Origin: JAIVGV01 sp031425275
GTDB taxonomy: Bacteria > Acidobacteriota > Blastocatellia > Pyrinomonadales > Pyrinomonadaceae
Length of the DNA: 64,000 nt
Assembly (NCBI GenBank): GCA_031425275.1
Contig: JANPJA010000073.1
Span: 124,001 to 188,000, forward strand
Reading direction: 5' to 3'
In this document: positions 24,724 through 36,449 of the stretch, in pieces
How the letters are laid out: every line of letters starts with the position of its first letter
Position numbering within the stretch: the first letter of the stretch is position 1
The notes under the pieces: model-generated
What the model saw: only the letters and a program-made list of their open reading frames with translations
Told to the model about the DNA's origin: nothing
The model's database searches: none
Made by a program: the position numbers and the translations under genes

Positions 24724-26160
24724 ATGCAGCAGACGCCTAGCGCGAGCTACACCTCGACCCTGCGCGTGAAGTTGACGAACCGGCCGGGCACGCTCGGCGA
24801 GCTGACCTCGGCCATCGGCCGCGCCGGCGGCGACATCGGGGCCATCGACATCGTCAGCGCGTCGCGCGGCGCGATGGTGCGCGACATCACGTTCACGGCC
24901 GGCTCCGTCGAGCACGTCGATGAGATCGTCGAGTCGGCGCGCGACGTGGACGGCGTCGAGGTCATCAACGTCTCCGACCGCACCTTCCTCATGCACCTCG
25001 GCGGCAAGATCGAAGTCGTCTCGAAGATGCCGTTGAAGACCCGCGCCGATCTCTCGATGGCCTACACGCCCGGCGTCGCGCGCGTCTGCGAGGCCATCCA
25101 CCGCGACCCGGAAAAAGCCTACACGCTGACCATCAAGCGCAACACCGTGGCCGTCGTCTCGGACGGCACGGCCGTCCTGGGCTTGGGCGACATCGGCCCC
25201 GCCGCCGCGATGCCCGTCATGGAAGGGAAGGCGATGCTCTTCAAAGAGTTCGCGGGCGTCGACGCCTTCCCCATCTGCCTCTCGACGAAAGACCCGGACG
25301 AGATCGTCCGCACGGTGAAGAACATCTCGACGGCGTTCGGCGGGATCAACCTCGAAGACATCTCGGCCCCGCGCTGCTTCGAGATCGAGGAGCGGCTCAA
25401 GGAGGAACTCGACATCCCCGTCTTCCACGACGATCAGCACGGCACGGCGGTCGTCGTCCTCGCCGCGCTCATCAACGCGGTCAAGCTGGTCGGGAAGCGG
25501 ATGGAAGACTTGAAGGTGGTGGTCAACGGGACGGGCGCGGCCGGGGTGGCCTGCACGAAGATCATCATGGCGGCGGGCGTGCGCAACGTCGTCGGCTGCG
25601 ATCAGACGGGCGTCCTCTACCGCGGGCGCAAGGAGAGCATGAACTGGATCAAGGACTGGTACGCGCAGAACACCAACCCCGACAACGAGCGCGGCACCGT
25701 CCACGACGCGATGCGCGGGGCCGACGTCTTCTTCGGCCTCTCCGCCCCCGGCGTCATCAACGCGGCAGACCTCAAGCACATGCGCCCCGACCCCATCGTC
25801 TTCGCGATGGCGAACCCCACGCCCGAGATCATGCCCGAAGAGGCCGAGCCCTTCGTCGCCGTCATGGCGACCGGCCGCTCGGATTACGCCAACCAGATCA
25901 ACAACGTCCTCTGCTTCCCCGGCGTCTTCAAGGGCGCCCTCTCGTGCCGCGCCTCACGCATCAACGAGGAGATGAAACTCGCCGCCGCCCACGCCATCGC
26001 CTCGCTCATCACCGACTCCGAACTCCACCCCGAATACGTCATCCCCTCAGTCTTCGACAAGCGCGTCGCCGACGCCGTCTCCCGCCACGTCGAAGAAGCC
26101 GCCTACTCCACCGGCGTCGCCCGCCGCGAGCGCGCTTCGATGGAGTCGGGTGAAAACTAA
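24724..26160 (+). CDS. NAD(P)-dependent malic enzyme with N-terminal ACT domain
   Basis: Residues ~10-85 form an ACT domain (TLRVKLTNRPGTLGELTSAI ... VEVINVSDRTF). The malic enzyme part has SMAYTPGVARVCEAI, VSDGTAVLGLGDIGPAAAMPV, KDPDEIVRTVKNI, VFHDDQHGTAVV with the metal-binding acidic residues, and VVVNGTGAAGVACTKII as the dinucleotide-binding loop. It converts malate to pyruvate and CO2. The ACT domain is a common addition in this branch and probably binds a regulatory amino acid. The start was set at MQQTPSAS, since sequence upstream in the frame has no homology. At 478 residues the length fits. There is no phosphotransacetylase-like C-terminal part as in MaeB. Confidence 0.93.
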   Translation: MQQTPSASYTSTLRVKLTNRPGTLGELTSAIGRAGGDIGAIDIVSASRGAMVRDITFTAGSVEHVDEIVESARDVDGVEVINVSDRTFLMHLGGKIEVVSKMPLKTRADLSMAYTPGVARVCEAIHRDPEKAYTLTIKRNTVAVVSDGTAVLGLGDIGPAAAMPVMEGKAMLFKEFAGVDAFPICLSTKDPDEIVRTVKNISTAFGGINLEDISAPRCFEIEERLKEELDIPVFHDDQHGTAVVVLAALINAVKLVGKRMEDLKVVVNGTGAAGVACTKIIMAAGVRNVVGCDQTGVLYRGRKESMNWIKDWYAQNTNPDNERGTVHDAMRGADVFFGLSAPGVINAADLKHMRPDPIVFAMANPTPEIMPEEAEPFVAVMATGRSDYANQINNVLCFPGVFKGALSCRASRINEEMKLAAAHAIASLITDSELHPEYVIPSVFDKRVADAVSRHVEEAAYSTGVARRERASMESGEN

Positions 26161-26221
26161 TGAGGGCGGCAGGTCATCTCACCCGCCGCCCTCACTTCCC
26201 GCTCAGCGCCTTCGACTTCAG

Positions 26222-26560
26222 CTAAGCTTTAAGCCTGAAGACGATGACATTCTTAGCCTTGTTGTTAATGAAAGCTTTACCCCTACACACCTCAGGTTCC
26301 ATCTTTGTTTTGTGGATGGCCGCCCTGCTACCTGCGTCAACATCCGTTGTGAACTCCTCGAAGATAAGGTGGCCGACTTTAACGCCGTCCACTTCTTCGT
26401 AGACTGCCTTAGTCACTTTGGTTCCGTCCTCTAGCTTGGCTAATTCGAGACTTATAAGCTTAGCTGTTAGGTTGGCCTCGTCGTTCTCACACGTATTCTC
26501 CAACCCGTCAAGAGAACTCATGTTAGCACCGTAAGCTCTAGTGTGTCGTTTAGCAGGCAT
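26222..26560 (-). CDS. Small protein of unknown function in a low-GC insert
   Basis: A 112-residue product with no family I recognise. It is soluble, charged and without a signal peptide, with alternating predicted helix (NLTAKLISLELAKLEDGT) and strand (VGHLIFEEFTTDV) segments. Its base composition is visibly lower in GC than the flanking genes. It begins 21 nt after the end of the lipoprotein gene on the same strand, so the two are probably cotranscribed from the promoter near 27.72 kb. Coding status is supported by the clear reading frame in a less GC-biased region, not by homology. Confidence 0.55.
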   Translation of the reverse strand: MPAKRHTRAYGANMSSLDGLENTCENDEANLTAKLISLELAKLEDGTKVTKAVYEEVDGVKVGHLIFEEFTTDVDAGSRAAIHKTKMEPEVCRGKAFINNKAKNVIVFRLKA

Positions 26561-26581
26561 TGCTCCTCGTCCCTTCTGGCC

Positions 26582-27559
26582 TTACTGGCCGTTATCAACG
26601 ATTGCTTGGTTGATCTTGTTCAGCAGAGCGGCGTCGTTAACCAGCGTGGCGCTTCTTCTGATGTTGATCAACTCTTGTCGCAGCTTGATTCCGTCCGTCT
26701 CTGTTGAAGAGATGTCGGCGTTTACCAAGACTTTCTTGACCTGTTCGTCCTTCTCTAGCGCCGCGACAATGCTCTGCAACTTTTTGGTGGCCGCCTCCTT
26801 TGTAGCGGCGTCGTTCAGTTCGCCCAGTAATCCCTGAATAATATCGCTAGCGCCCACGGAAAGATTGCGTGTGTCGGGGGGGGCTTCCGGCGTCAACGGC
26901 ACGCCTTTGAGCACCTGTAGATTATCCTCCTGCTGCTTTGTCTGATCAGCAGTATCTTTTTGCAGCTCGGTGAAAGCCCTCACCAGAGTGCCAGCGTTAT
27001 AGTAGGCTACGATGTCTCCAATAGCCGCCCCGATGGGGTACGTATCCGTGCGTTCTTTCTCTCTGGTCAGGATTACCGCCCGCACCTTCGCGCGGTTGCC
27101 GTCCATTTTGGTGATCAGGATGGGCGTTGATTGATCACGGAAAAAGTTGAGGTCGGCCGACTTGCGTCCGCCCCTAAACGCGGTGAGCGCGACCCCCAGA
27201 ATCTGGAGCGGGCGCTCACCGTTCGTGATGCCGATTGCCGCCGAAGTGCCCAACTCGACGACGTCGGCTATGAAGTTGGTCCTGTCCCGCCCGGCGGTGA
27301 TGTCGGTGATGAAATCTTCGTAAGCAGCATCGATGAAAGGGAGGGCCGATTCAATTGCCTCGTTCCTCACCCTTTTAGCCGAGGCTTCGTCCTTCCTGCC
27401 TAGCGCCCTCAAATACTCAGCTTGCTTTTCCATAAGGTGTTCATTTGCCTTCGCGGCAAAACTCTGGGTGTCCTTAAAGTTAACCGACGGTTTGTATTTC
27501 GGGCAGCCGGTCGCAAAAAAGACGATGCCGAGCAAAAGATAAAGCGGTAACTTTGTCAT
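26582..27559 (-). CDS. Lipoprotein of unknown function in a low-GC insert
   Basis: The start at MTKLPLYLLLGIVFFATGCPKYK gives a textbook lipoprotein signal peptide, with Cys19 to be lipidated. GGAGAGAGA lies about 8 nt upstream. The mature protein is mostly helical, with heptad-like stretches (AAKANEHLMEKQAEYLRALG near residue 40 and a helix-rich end). It also has a central region with DFITDITAGRDRTNF and ILITKMDGNRAKVRAVIL. No known domain is recognised. Base composition differs from the neighbours, as for the small gene downstream. It may be an acquired surface protein. Confidence 0.65.
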   Translation of the reverse strand: MTKLPLYLLLGIVFFATGCPKYKPSVNFKDTQSFAAKANEHLMEKQAEYLRALGRKDEASAKRVRNEAIESALPFIDAAYEDFITDITAGRDRTNFIADVVELGTSAAIGITNGERPLQILGVALTAFRGGRKSADLNFFRDQSTPILITKMDGNRAKVRAVILTREKERTDTYPIGAAIGDIVAYYNAGTLVRAFTELQKDTADQTKQQEDNLQVLKGVPLTPEAPPDTRNLSVGASDIIQGLLGELNDAATKEAATKKLQSIVAALEKDEQVKKVLVNADISSTETDGIKLRQELINIRRSATLVNDAALLNKINQAIVDNGQ

Positions 27560-27637
27560 TGGCTTCTCTCTCCGTTGTGGGTATGGGCGTAAGTAACCAA
27601 GAGGACTAAGCCGTGAGCAGGAACAACTTAGTCTCAA

Positions 27638-27969
27638 GCCTGTTTAATGTGTAAGCAACCTGGGGCTGGTGATGCGTCGGAACCCCATTGTGAAGCGCAG
27701 AGACTAGTGAGCGCGAGCCTTATAGCAGCTAAGAAATAGATTTGCAACAGGTTTTTTAAAGCAGCCGCTATTCCACTTTATGCTCCCATTCAATGCCTCC
27801 GTGAGACGGTCTCATTAGCGCCGCGGAGGACTGCCGTAGCCTTTGCCCGACCTGCCTCCATCTGTAATGCGGCGGCTGGGCGAAACATTTCACCGCGAGT
27901 CAAAAAAATTAGGGAGGATAAGGGTGGCGGGCCGTCGGCCCCGCAGGAGGTGTGTCTGCGCGGGCCAGG
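27638..27969. other. Non-coding gap upstream of the low-GC genes
   Basis: No ORF with coding character is seen. The gap holds a promoter for the minus-strand lipoprotein gene and an AT-rich stretch (27720-27790). The change back to the genome's usual base composition occurs at about 27.8-27.95 kb. The left edge of the insert, near 26.2 kb, shows no obvious repeat or attachment site. Confidence 0.6.
27719..27747 (-). promoter_or_regulatory. Promoter of the low-GC lipoprotein gene
   Basis: On the minus strand TTGCAA (27742-27747), a 17-nt spacer and TATAAG (27719-27724) match sigma-70 boxes well. The leader to the ATG would be about 150 nt. Confidence 0.6.
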
Positions 27970-28971
27970 TCAGACGGCGGCGCGCAGGTGTTGGGCGATG
28001 AGGGGGACGACGCGGCGGGGGACGGCGATGGCTTGTTGGATGTGGCGGGCGTGGGTGAAGTGGCCGGCGACGTGGAGGCCGGGGACGTTGGTCTCGAAGG
28101 TGTCGGGATCGTACACGGGGACTTCGCAGAGGCCGGCCTGCTCGGTGCGGACGCCGACGCTTTTGAGCAGCGTGAAGTCCGCGTCCGCGCCGATGAGGAC
28201 GAAGACGGCGTCGTTGGGGAGCGTCACCGTCCGGCCGTCGGCGCGGGTGATTTTCACTTCGCGCCCGGTGATCTCTTCGACCTGCTTGAAGGGGAGCAGG
28301 TTGAGGTTGCCGAGTTCGATCTGACGCTCCAGCGGGGCGCGCACCCAGTGTTTGATGGCGCCTTTTTTGTGGTCACGATTCTCCCAGTCGGCGGGCCAGA
28401 TGGCGAAGGTGGTGCGCGCCCCGCCTTCGGCGAGGAAGAGGGCGGCCTCGGCCGCGGAGTTGCCGCCGCCGACGACGAGGGCTTCCTTGCGCACGTACGG
28501 GTACGGCTCGACGAAGCGGCGGCTCACCTTCGGCAGGTCTTCGCCGGGGACGCCAAGTCGGCGCGGGCGGGCCGTGGCGCCGGTGGCGACGAGGAGGCGC
28601 GAGGCGCGGTACTCGGCGCGCGAGGTGCGCACGGCGAAGCCCTCCGGCTCGAGCCGCTCGATCCCTAAAACTTCCTCTTCCGTGTTGACGCGCAGGTTCT
28701 CTTCGAGCGCGAAGCGGACGTAGTGCGAGAGCAGTTCCTCGCGCGTCGGCTTCTCGCGGCAGGGTGCGAGCGCGCCCGCGCGCAACTCCAGTTCTTCGGG
28801 CGTGGAGAAGACTGTCAGGCCGACCGGATAGTGATAGACGGTGTCGGCGATGAGGCCGCGCTCGACGACGAGGTAGTCGAGCGATTCGCGCGCGGCCGCG
28901 CCGGCCGCGGAGAGGCCCGCGGGGCCCGCGCCGATGATGAGCAGGTCGAGTTGCCGCCGCGACGTTGTCAT
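27970..28971 (-). CDS. YpdA-like flavin/NAD(P)-binding disulfide reductase
   Basis: The N-terminal FAD site reads LDLLIIGAGPAGLSAAGAA and a second dinucleotide site reads EALVVGGGNSAAEAALFLA. The short segment YHYPVGLTVFSTPEELEL and the closing VPGLHVAGHFTHARHIQ with QQAIAVP are typical of the YpdA group. In Firmicutes YpdA/Bdr reduces bacillithiol disulfide. No bacillithiol synthesis gene is visible in the window, so the thiol used here is open. The protein lacks a CxxC active-site pair, as YpdA does. At 333 residues it is full length. The window shows nothing linking it to the patatin gene upstream on the same strand. Confidence 0.82.
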   Translation of the reverse strand: MTTSRRQLDLLIIGAGPAGLSAAGAAARESLDYLVVERGLIADTVYHYPVGLTVFSTPEELELRAGALAPCREKPTREELLSHYVRFALEENLRVNTEEEVLGIERLEPEGFAVRTSRAEYRASRLLVATGATARPRRLGVPGEDLPKVSRRFVEPYPYVRKEALVVGGGNSAAEAALFLAEGGARTTFAIWPADWENRDHKKGAIKHWVRAPLERQIELGNLNLLPFKQVEEITGREVKITRADGRTVTLPNDAVFVLIGADADFTLLKSVGVRTEQAGLCEVPVYDPDTFETNVPGLHVAGHFTHARHIQQAIAVPRRVVPLIAQHLRAAV

Positions 28972-29034
28972 GCGTGTGCCATCGTCGCACGCGGTTCGCC
29001 GTCAGATCAACCGGGGCCGCGGGCCGTCCGGCCG

Positions 29035-33198
<4,164 letters not shown>

Positions 33199-33406
33199 GG
33201 ATGGCGGTGGCCCGGGCCGAGAGGGCGAACTGGGTGCGGCGGCGCGCGGGCAGTGCGGGGGTCGTCAGGTTGGCGGCGCGTGTGTCGAAGTGGGGCCGGC
33301 GGGCGAGTGATAAACTCCGCTGGCCGAATGGTTTCGGGAGCGCCGCGGTGAAGCAGCGGGGCGGCGCGGTGATGAACCGAAAACGGCTACGGACGAAAAC
33401 GGGAGC

Positions 33407-33435
33407 AAGATAGTTCGGCGGGGCACAAAAGTCAA
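33407..33435 (-). promoter_or_regulatory. Promoter upstream of the patatin-like gene
   Basis: On the minus strand TTGACT (33430-33435), a 17-nt spacer and TATCTT (33407-33412) form a good sigma-70 promoter. It lies only 22 nt from the left end of the ISNCY-type element, and the leader to the patatin start is about 200 nt. Confidence 0.6.
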
Positions 33436-33457
33436 CAGATTTAGTAAGTTGTGTAAA

Positions 33458-34899
33458 CCCCAAGTAGAGATGTCCCCTATTTGCGCCAAGTAGAGATGTC
33501 CCCTCGCTTCTCCCTCGCCGCGATAGAGTTCTCCGAGTAATCGAAGTTCCGCCACGGGTGTGACTGAGGCACGGGGCCGTACTTGCGCTTCGCCTTGGGA
33601 GGTGATCGGGAGAGCGCCGCGTCAAGCAGCTTCGTCTCGGTGACCTGTGCCTGCCGCCGTTCCTGCTCCCGATGGATGGTGTAGCCGAGCGGCCGGCCCC
33701 GGTACTCGATGCTTACCTCGCCGCCGCTCGTTTCTCTGACTTCGACGCGCGCGCCGCGCATCGTGTAAGCCGCCCGCCGCGTGCTGATCTGATAGATCAC
33801 GTTTTGGTAAGAGAGCGTCAGGTTCTTCGATAAAGTGCGCCGCTCGCACAAAGTCAGGACGCGGTCGAGAACTTCTCTCGGCTCAAGCGCACGGTGGGCA
33901 TCTTCCTCAGAGCGTGGGGCGACGGCGAAGCGCGCATTGAAGTCGGCGATGAACTCCGGCAGGTACGCATGCGCCGCCTCGACCGAGGAGACTGAGCGCA
34001 GTCGCAGTTCTTTGACCAGCCGATCCTGCAAGGTCTGGTTCGCCCGCTCGACCCGGCCTTTAGCTTGAGGCGAGTGCGCGCAGATTAACTCGATCTCCAG
34101 CTCTTTCATCGCCCGCCCGAACTGCGTGAGCCCCGTCCCCGAGAGCGCTTCGGGAAGGTTGACGCGAAAGACCGAGAACTTATCGGAGTAAAAGGCTCGC
34201 GGCTTGCCGTGCAAAGTAATGTAGGAGCGCACCGCCGCGAAGTAGTCGAAGGTCGTCTCGGCGGGGGCGAACGAGAGGTGCATGAGGCGGGAGGTCGCGT
34301 CGTCAACCATCACTAAGAGCGTACACTTCGGGGCGCGCCCCTCGAACCAGTCGTGCGGCGAGCCGTCGATCTGGATGAGTTCGCCGACCCGTGCGCGCCG
34401 CTCTCTCATCTGATGGATGACGGCCCGGCGCGCACGCCGCGGCTGCCACAGCCCTTCCCGGATCATCAACTGTCGCAGCGACTCCAAGCTGATCGGCAGT
34501 CCGTGATGCTCGACGAGCTTTTCGTGGGCGAGCGTCGGCCCGAAGTCCGAGTAGAGAGTGTGCAGCAACTCGCGCACTTGACCGGTGACCTCTGCCGGGA
34601 GCCGGTTGTTCGAGGGGCGTCCGCGCCGCTTCGAGCGGAGCGCATGAACGCCCGCCATCTTGTAAGCCCGGCATAGTCGCTTGACCTGACGCCGGGAAAG
34701 CGACAGTAGGTCGGCCGCTTGCGCTTGCGTGAGAGTCTTGCGGCAAGCCCGCTGAATGACTTCGAGGCGTGACAGTTCTCGCTGGCTCATCGGTAGTATG
34801 TCGCTCACTGGCTCCGTCCCTTTCGTGCTGAAGTTGGTACTTCAGTAGCACGAAAGGTGACATCTCTACTTGGGAGAAAGGGGACATTACTACTTGGGG
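33458..34899. mobile_element. ISNCY-type insertion sequence with doubled terminal motifs
   Basis: The element runs from CCCCAAGTAGAGATGTCCCC at 33458 to the inverted GGGGACATTACTACTTGGGG ending at 34899 (two mismatches). A second copy of the motif lies 26 nt inside the left end (33487) and about 24 nt inside the right end (near 34857-34874), so each terminus is a tandem pair. The transposase gene fills the middle, and its last codons lie in the inner left motif. A hairpin (TTTCGTGCT... near 34820-34855) precedes the transposase. No clear target duplication is seen. Confidence 0.85.
33477..34808 (-). CDS. ISNCY family transposase with HTH and integrase-core (DDE) domain
   Basis: The N-terminal HTH (LTQAQAADLLSLSRRQVKRL) is followed by GRPSNNRLP, a feature of this group. 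The catalytic core begins with RVGELIQIDGSPHDWFEG (first Asp), continues with LLVMVDDATSRLMHLSF, and reaches AFYSDKFSVFRVN (second Asp) and CAHSPQAKGRVERANQTLQD (Glu). The C-terminal part has a beta-barrel-like segment. At 443 residues it appears intact. The start is a GTG; an ATG 18 nt later is possible. Its 3' end overlaps the inner terminal motif of the element. Confidence 0.9.
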   Translation of the reverse strand: MSDILPMSQRELSRLEVIQRACRKTLTQAQAADLLSLSRRQVKRLCRAYKMAGVHALRSKRRGRPSNNRLPAEVTGQVRELLHTLYSDFGPTLAHEKLVEHHGLPISLESLRQLMIREGLWQPRRARRAVIHQMRERRARVGELIQIDGSPHDWFEGRAPKCTLLVMVDDATSRLMHLSFAPAETTFDYFAAVRSYITLHGKPRAFYSDKFSVFRVNLPEALSGTGLTQFGRAMKELEIELICAHSPQAKGRVERANQTLQDRLVKELRLRSVSSVEAAHAYLPEFIADFNARFAVAPRSEEDAHRALEPREVLDRVLTLCERRTLSKNLTLSYQNVIYQISTRRAAYTMRGARVEVRETSGGEVSIEYRGRPLGYTIHREQERRQAQVTETKLLDAALSRSPPKAKRKYGPVPQSHPWRNFDYSENSIAAREKRGDISTWRK

Positions 34900-35720
34900 C
34901 TAACATGACTTTGGAAGAGGTGTACCGCCTGCCGTTGCGCGCCACCGAAGGATTGACCCGCTCGCTCCTGCGTCTGCTCGGCCTGAAGTTGAGCGTGCCC
35001 TGTTACACGACCTTGTGCCGTCGTCGCCGCTCTTTGGATGTCGGGTTGCCGCGCCTTCGGAAGTCGGAACCGTTGCACATGGTGGTGGACTCGACGGGTA
35101 TCAAGGTCTATGGCGAGGGCGAGTGGAAGGTGCGTCAGCACGGGTACTCGCGCCGCCGCACCTGGCGCAAACTCCACCTCGGCGTGGACGAGACGACGGG
35201 CGAAGTAGTGGCGGCGGTGGTGACGACCAACTCGTTCAAGGACTCGCAACTGCTGCCCGACTTGCTCGACCAGGTCGAGGGCGAGATTAGCCAAGTCAGC
35301 GCCGACGGTGCCTACGACAGCCGTAACTGTTATGAAGCGATCCGCGAGAGAGAAGCGCGCGCGGCGATCCCGCCGCAGAAGCGGGCGCGCATCTGGCAGC
35401 ACGGTAACACGAAAGCCGAACGCCACATCCGTGATGAGAACCTGAGAGCCATCCGCCGCGCGGGGCGCGCGCAGTGGAAACGAGAGAGCGACTACCATCG
35501 GCGCTCTCTGGCCGAGACGGCTGTCTTTCGCGTCAAGATGATCTTTGGTGAGCGCGTCGGTGCGCGCAGCTTTGAAGGACAGGCCGCGCAACTGTTGGTG
35601 CGATGCGCGACGTTGAACCGGATGACGCACCTCGGGATGCCGGACAGTTACGCGGTCGCGGCGTAAGAGCAGTTCAGTTGGAGAATGGGCTGCGCTCATC
35701 ACTATTTATGCAACAACGCC
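34900..35720 (+). mobile_element. IS5-type element remnant with only its right end
   Basis: It consists of the truncated transposase plus a right terminal repeat at 35700-35720. The repeat's complement starts GGCGTTGTTGCATAAATAG, close to the GGCTTTGTTGAATAAAT ends of IS903-type elements. No left terminal repeat is present; the ISNCY element abuts directly. Confidence 0.8.
34905..35666 (+). pseudogene. 5'-truncated IS5 family (IS903 group-like) transposase
   Basis: The retained part begins at a segment matching the middle of the usual IS5 N-terminal region (LPLRATEGLTRSLLRLLGL). It continues through EPLHMVVDSTGIKVYGEG (first Asp), DGAYDSRNCYEAI (second Asp) and YHRRSLAETAVFRVK (Glu) to the end. 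About 50-60 N-terminal residues found in complete IS5 transposases are missing, because the coding sequence starts right at the right end of the ISNCY element. No matching 5' part is found on the other side of that element, so deletion accompanied or followed the insertion. The catalytic triad is complete, but the protein is probably inactive. Confidence 0.8.
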
Positions 35721-35942
35721 CTTCCAAGGTTAGAATCTCGATCCTCCCACTACAATTTCTATCGAAATACCGGCTGCCGGCATCGGCGGCCGGTTCTCGT
35801 CTGGGGCATATTTGGGGCAAGAATTCCGAGATAACGAATGTGACGCGATGGTAGAAGATAGCAACAGAAGAAAATGGCCTGATTTTCGTGCGTGGCTGCA
35901 TATCGCGGGAAATCAAGCGGTTAGGTTAGTGAGCGTGGAAGG

Positions 35943-36035
35943 GACTGCCCCTGCCACGGCTCGCGCTTCGACTGCCGCGACGGCCACGTCGTCAACGGCC
36001 CGGCCATCAAAGGTCTAGCCGAGGCTGCCGAGTGA
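35943..36035 (+). pseudogene. Remnant of a Rieske [2Fe-2S] protein, C-terminal codons only
   Basis: The frame reads CPCHGSRFDCRDGHVVNGPA then IKGLAEAAE and a TGA. This is the second cluster-binding box of Rieske proteins (C-x2-H) with its usual DG.VVNGPA continuation. Upstream in this frame comes unrelated sequence and a TAG within about 25 nt. The first box (C-x-H) and the rest of the gene are absent, so only ~30 codons survive. A 13-bp hairpin follows the stop. Confidence 0.6.
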
Positions 36036-36069
36036 CCGCCTGACCGGACAGAGCGCGGTGTGGGACAGA

Positions 36070-36105
36070 GTTCGACCCGGCGAGTGTGAGTGCGCCGGGT
36101 CGAAC
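36070..36105 (+). terminator. Hairpin downstream of the Rieske remnant
   Basis: GTTCGACCCGGCG (36070-36082) pairs perfectly with CGCCGGGTCGAAC (36093-36105). There is no T run after it, so a terminator role is uncertain; it may be the former terminator of the lost gene. Confidence 0.4.
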
Positions 36106-36449
36106 CCACTTGATGGTGCAAAGCTTGTTCACACTGCGAACTCCCTTCGCAACCGGGAGCATTCTCGTATCTCGCCCGCAGACTAACCAACCCGGTTCAA
36201 ATCTGAAGCCAAGTGCTAAGCAACTATCCAACCAAGCATTCCACTTTACCCAACCGGTCTAGCCTGAAGCGACATCGAATCGGTGTTTATCGGCGGTGAA
36301 GTTGATTTCATCGCTTCCGGGCGGATGGCATAGGAGTTGATAGTTGATTATGGGGTGAGGGCCAACCTTATTGTCCCGGATACATCAAATTTGATTCCCC
36401 CGTCATAGCAGAAGAACCGGCAGGGTTTAGTTAGAAAGCTGTCAAGAGA

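Larger units (their letters stand above)
35721..36449. other. Gene-poor stretch with degraded sequence
   Basis: Apart from a Rieske-type fragment and one hairpin, nothing is supported here. Short open frames in this stretch lack coding character and homology. The base composition is lower in GC than average. It lies between the IS cluster and the large surface-protein gene and looks like decayed acquired DNA. Confidence 0.55.

Noticed and set aside
28352..28723. Plus-strand frame opposite the YpdA-like gene
   Set aside because: No motif; the minus-strand dinucleotide-binding motifs are unmistakable.
35721..35800. Possible tRNA 3' end (GGTTAGAATCTCGATCC, then CTCCCACTACA)
   Set aside because: It resembles a T-arm and acceptor end, but no matching 5' half or proper T-loop pairing is found; at most a degraded attachment-site fragment.
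35603..35854. Short frame across the IS5 right end
   Set aside because: It begins inside the transposase in another frame and has no homology.
36070..36105. Hairpin as a riboswitch or tRNA
   Set aside because: A simple 13-bp stem with no conserved core; a leftover terminator is simpler.
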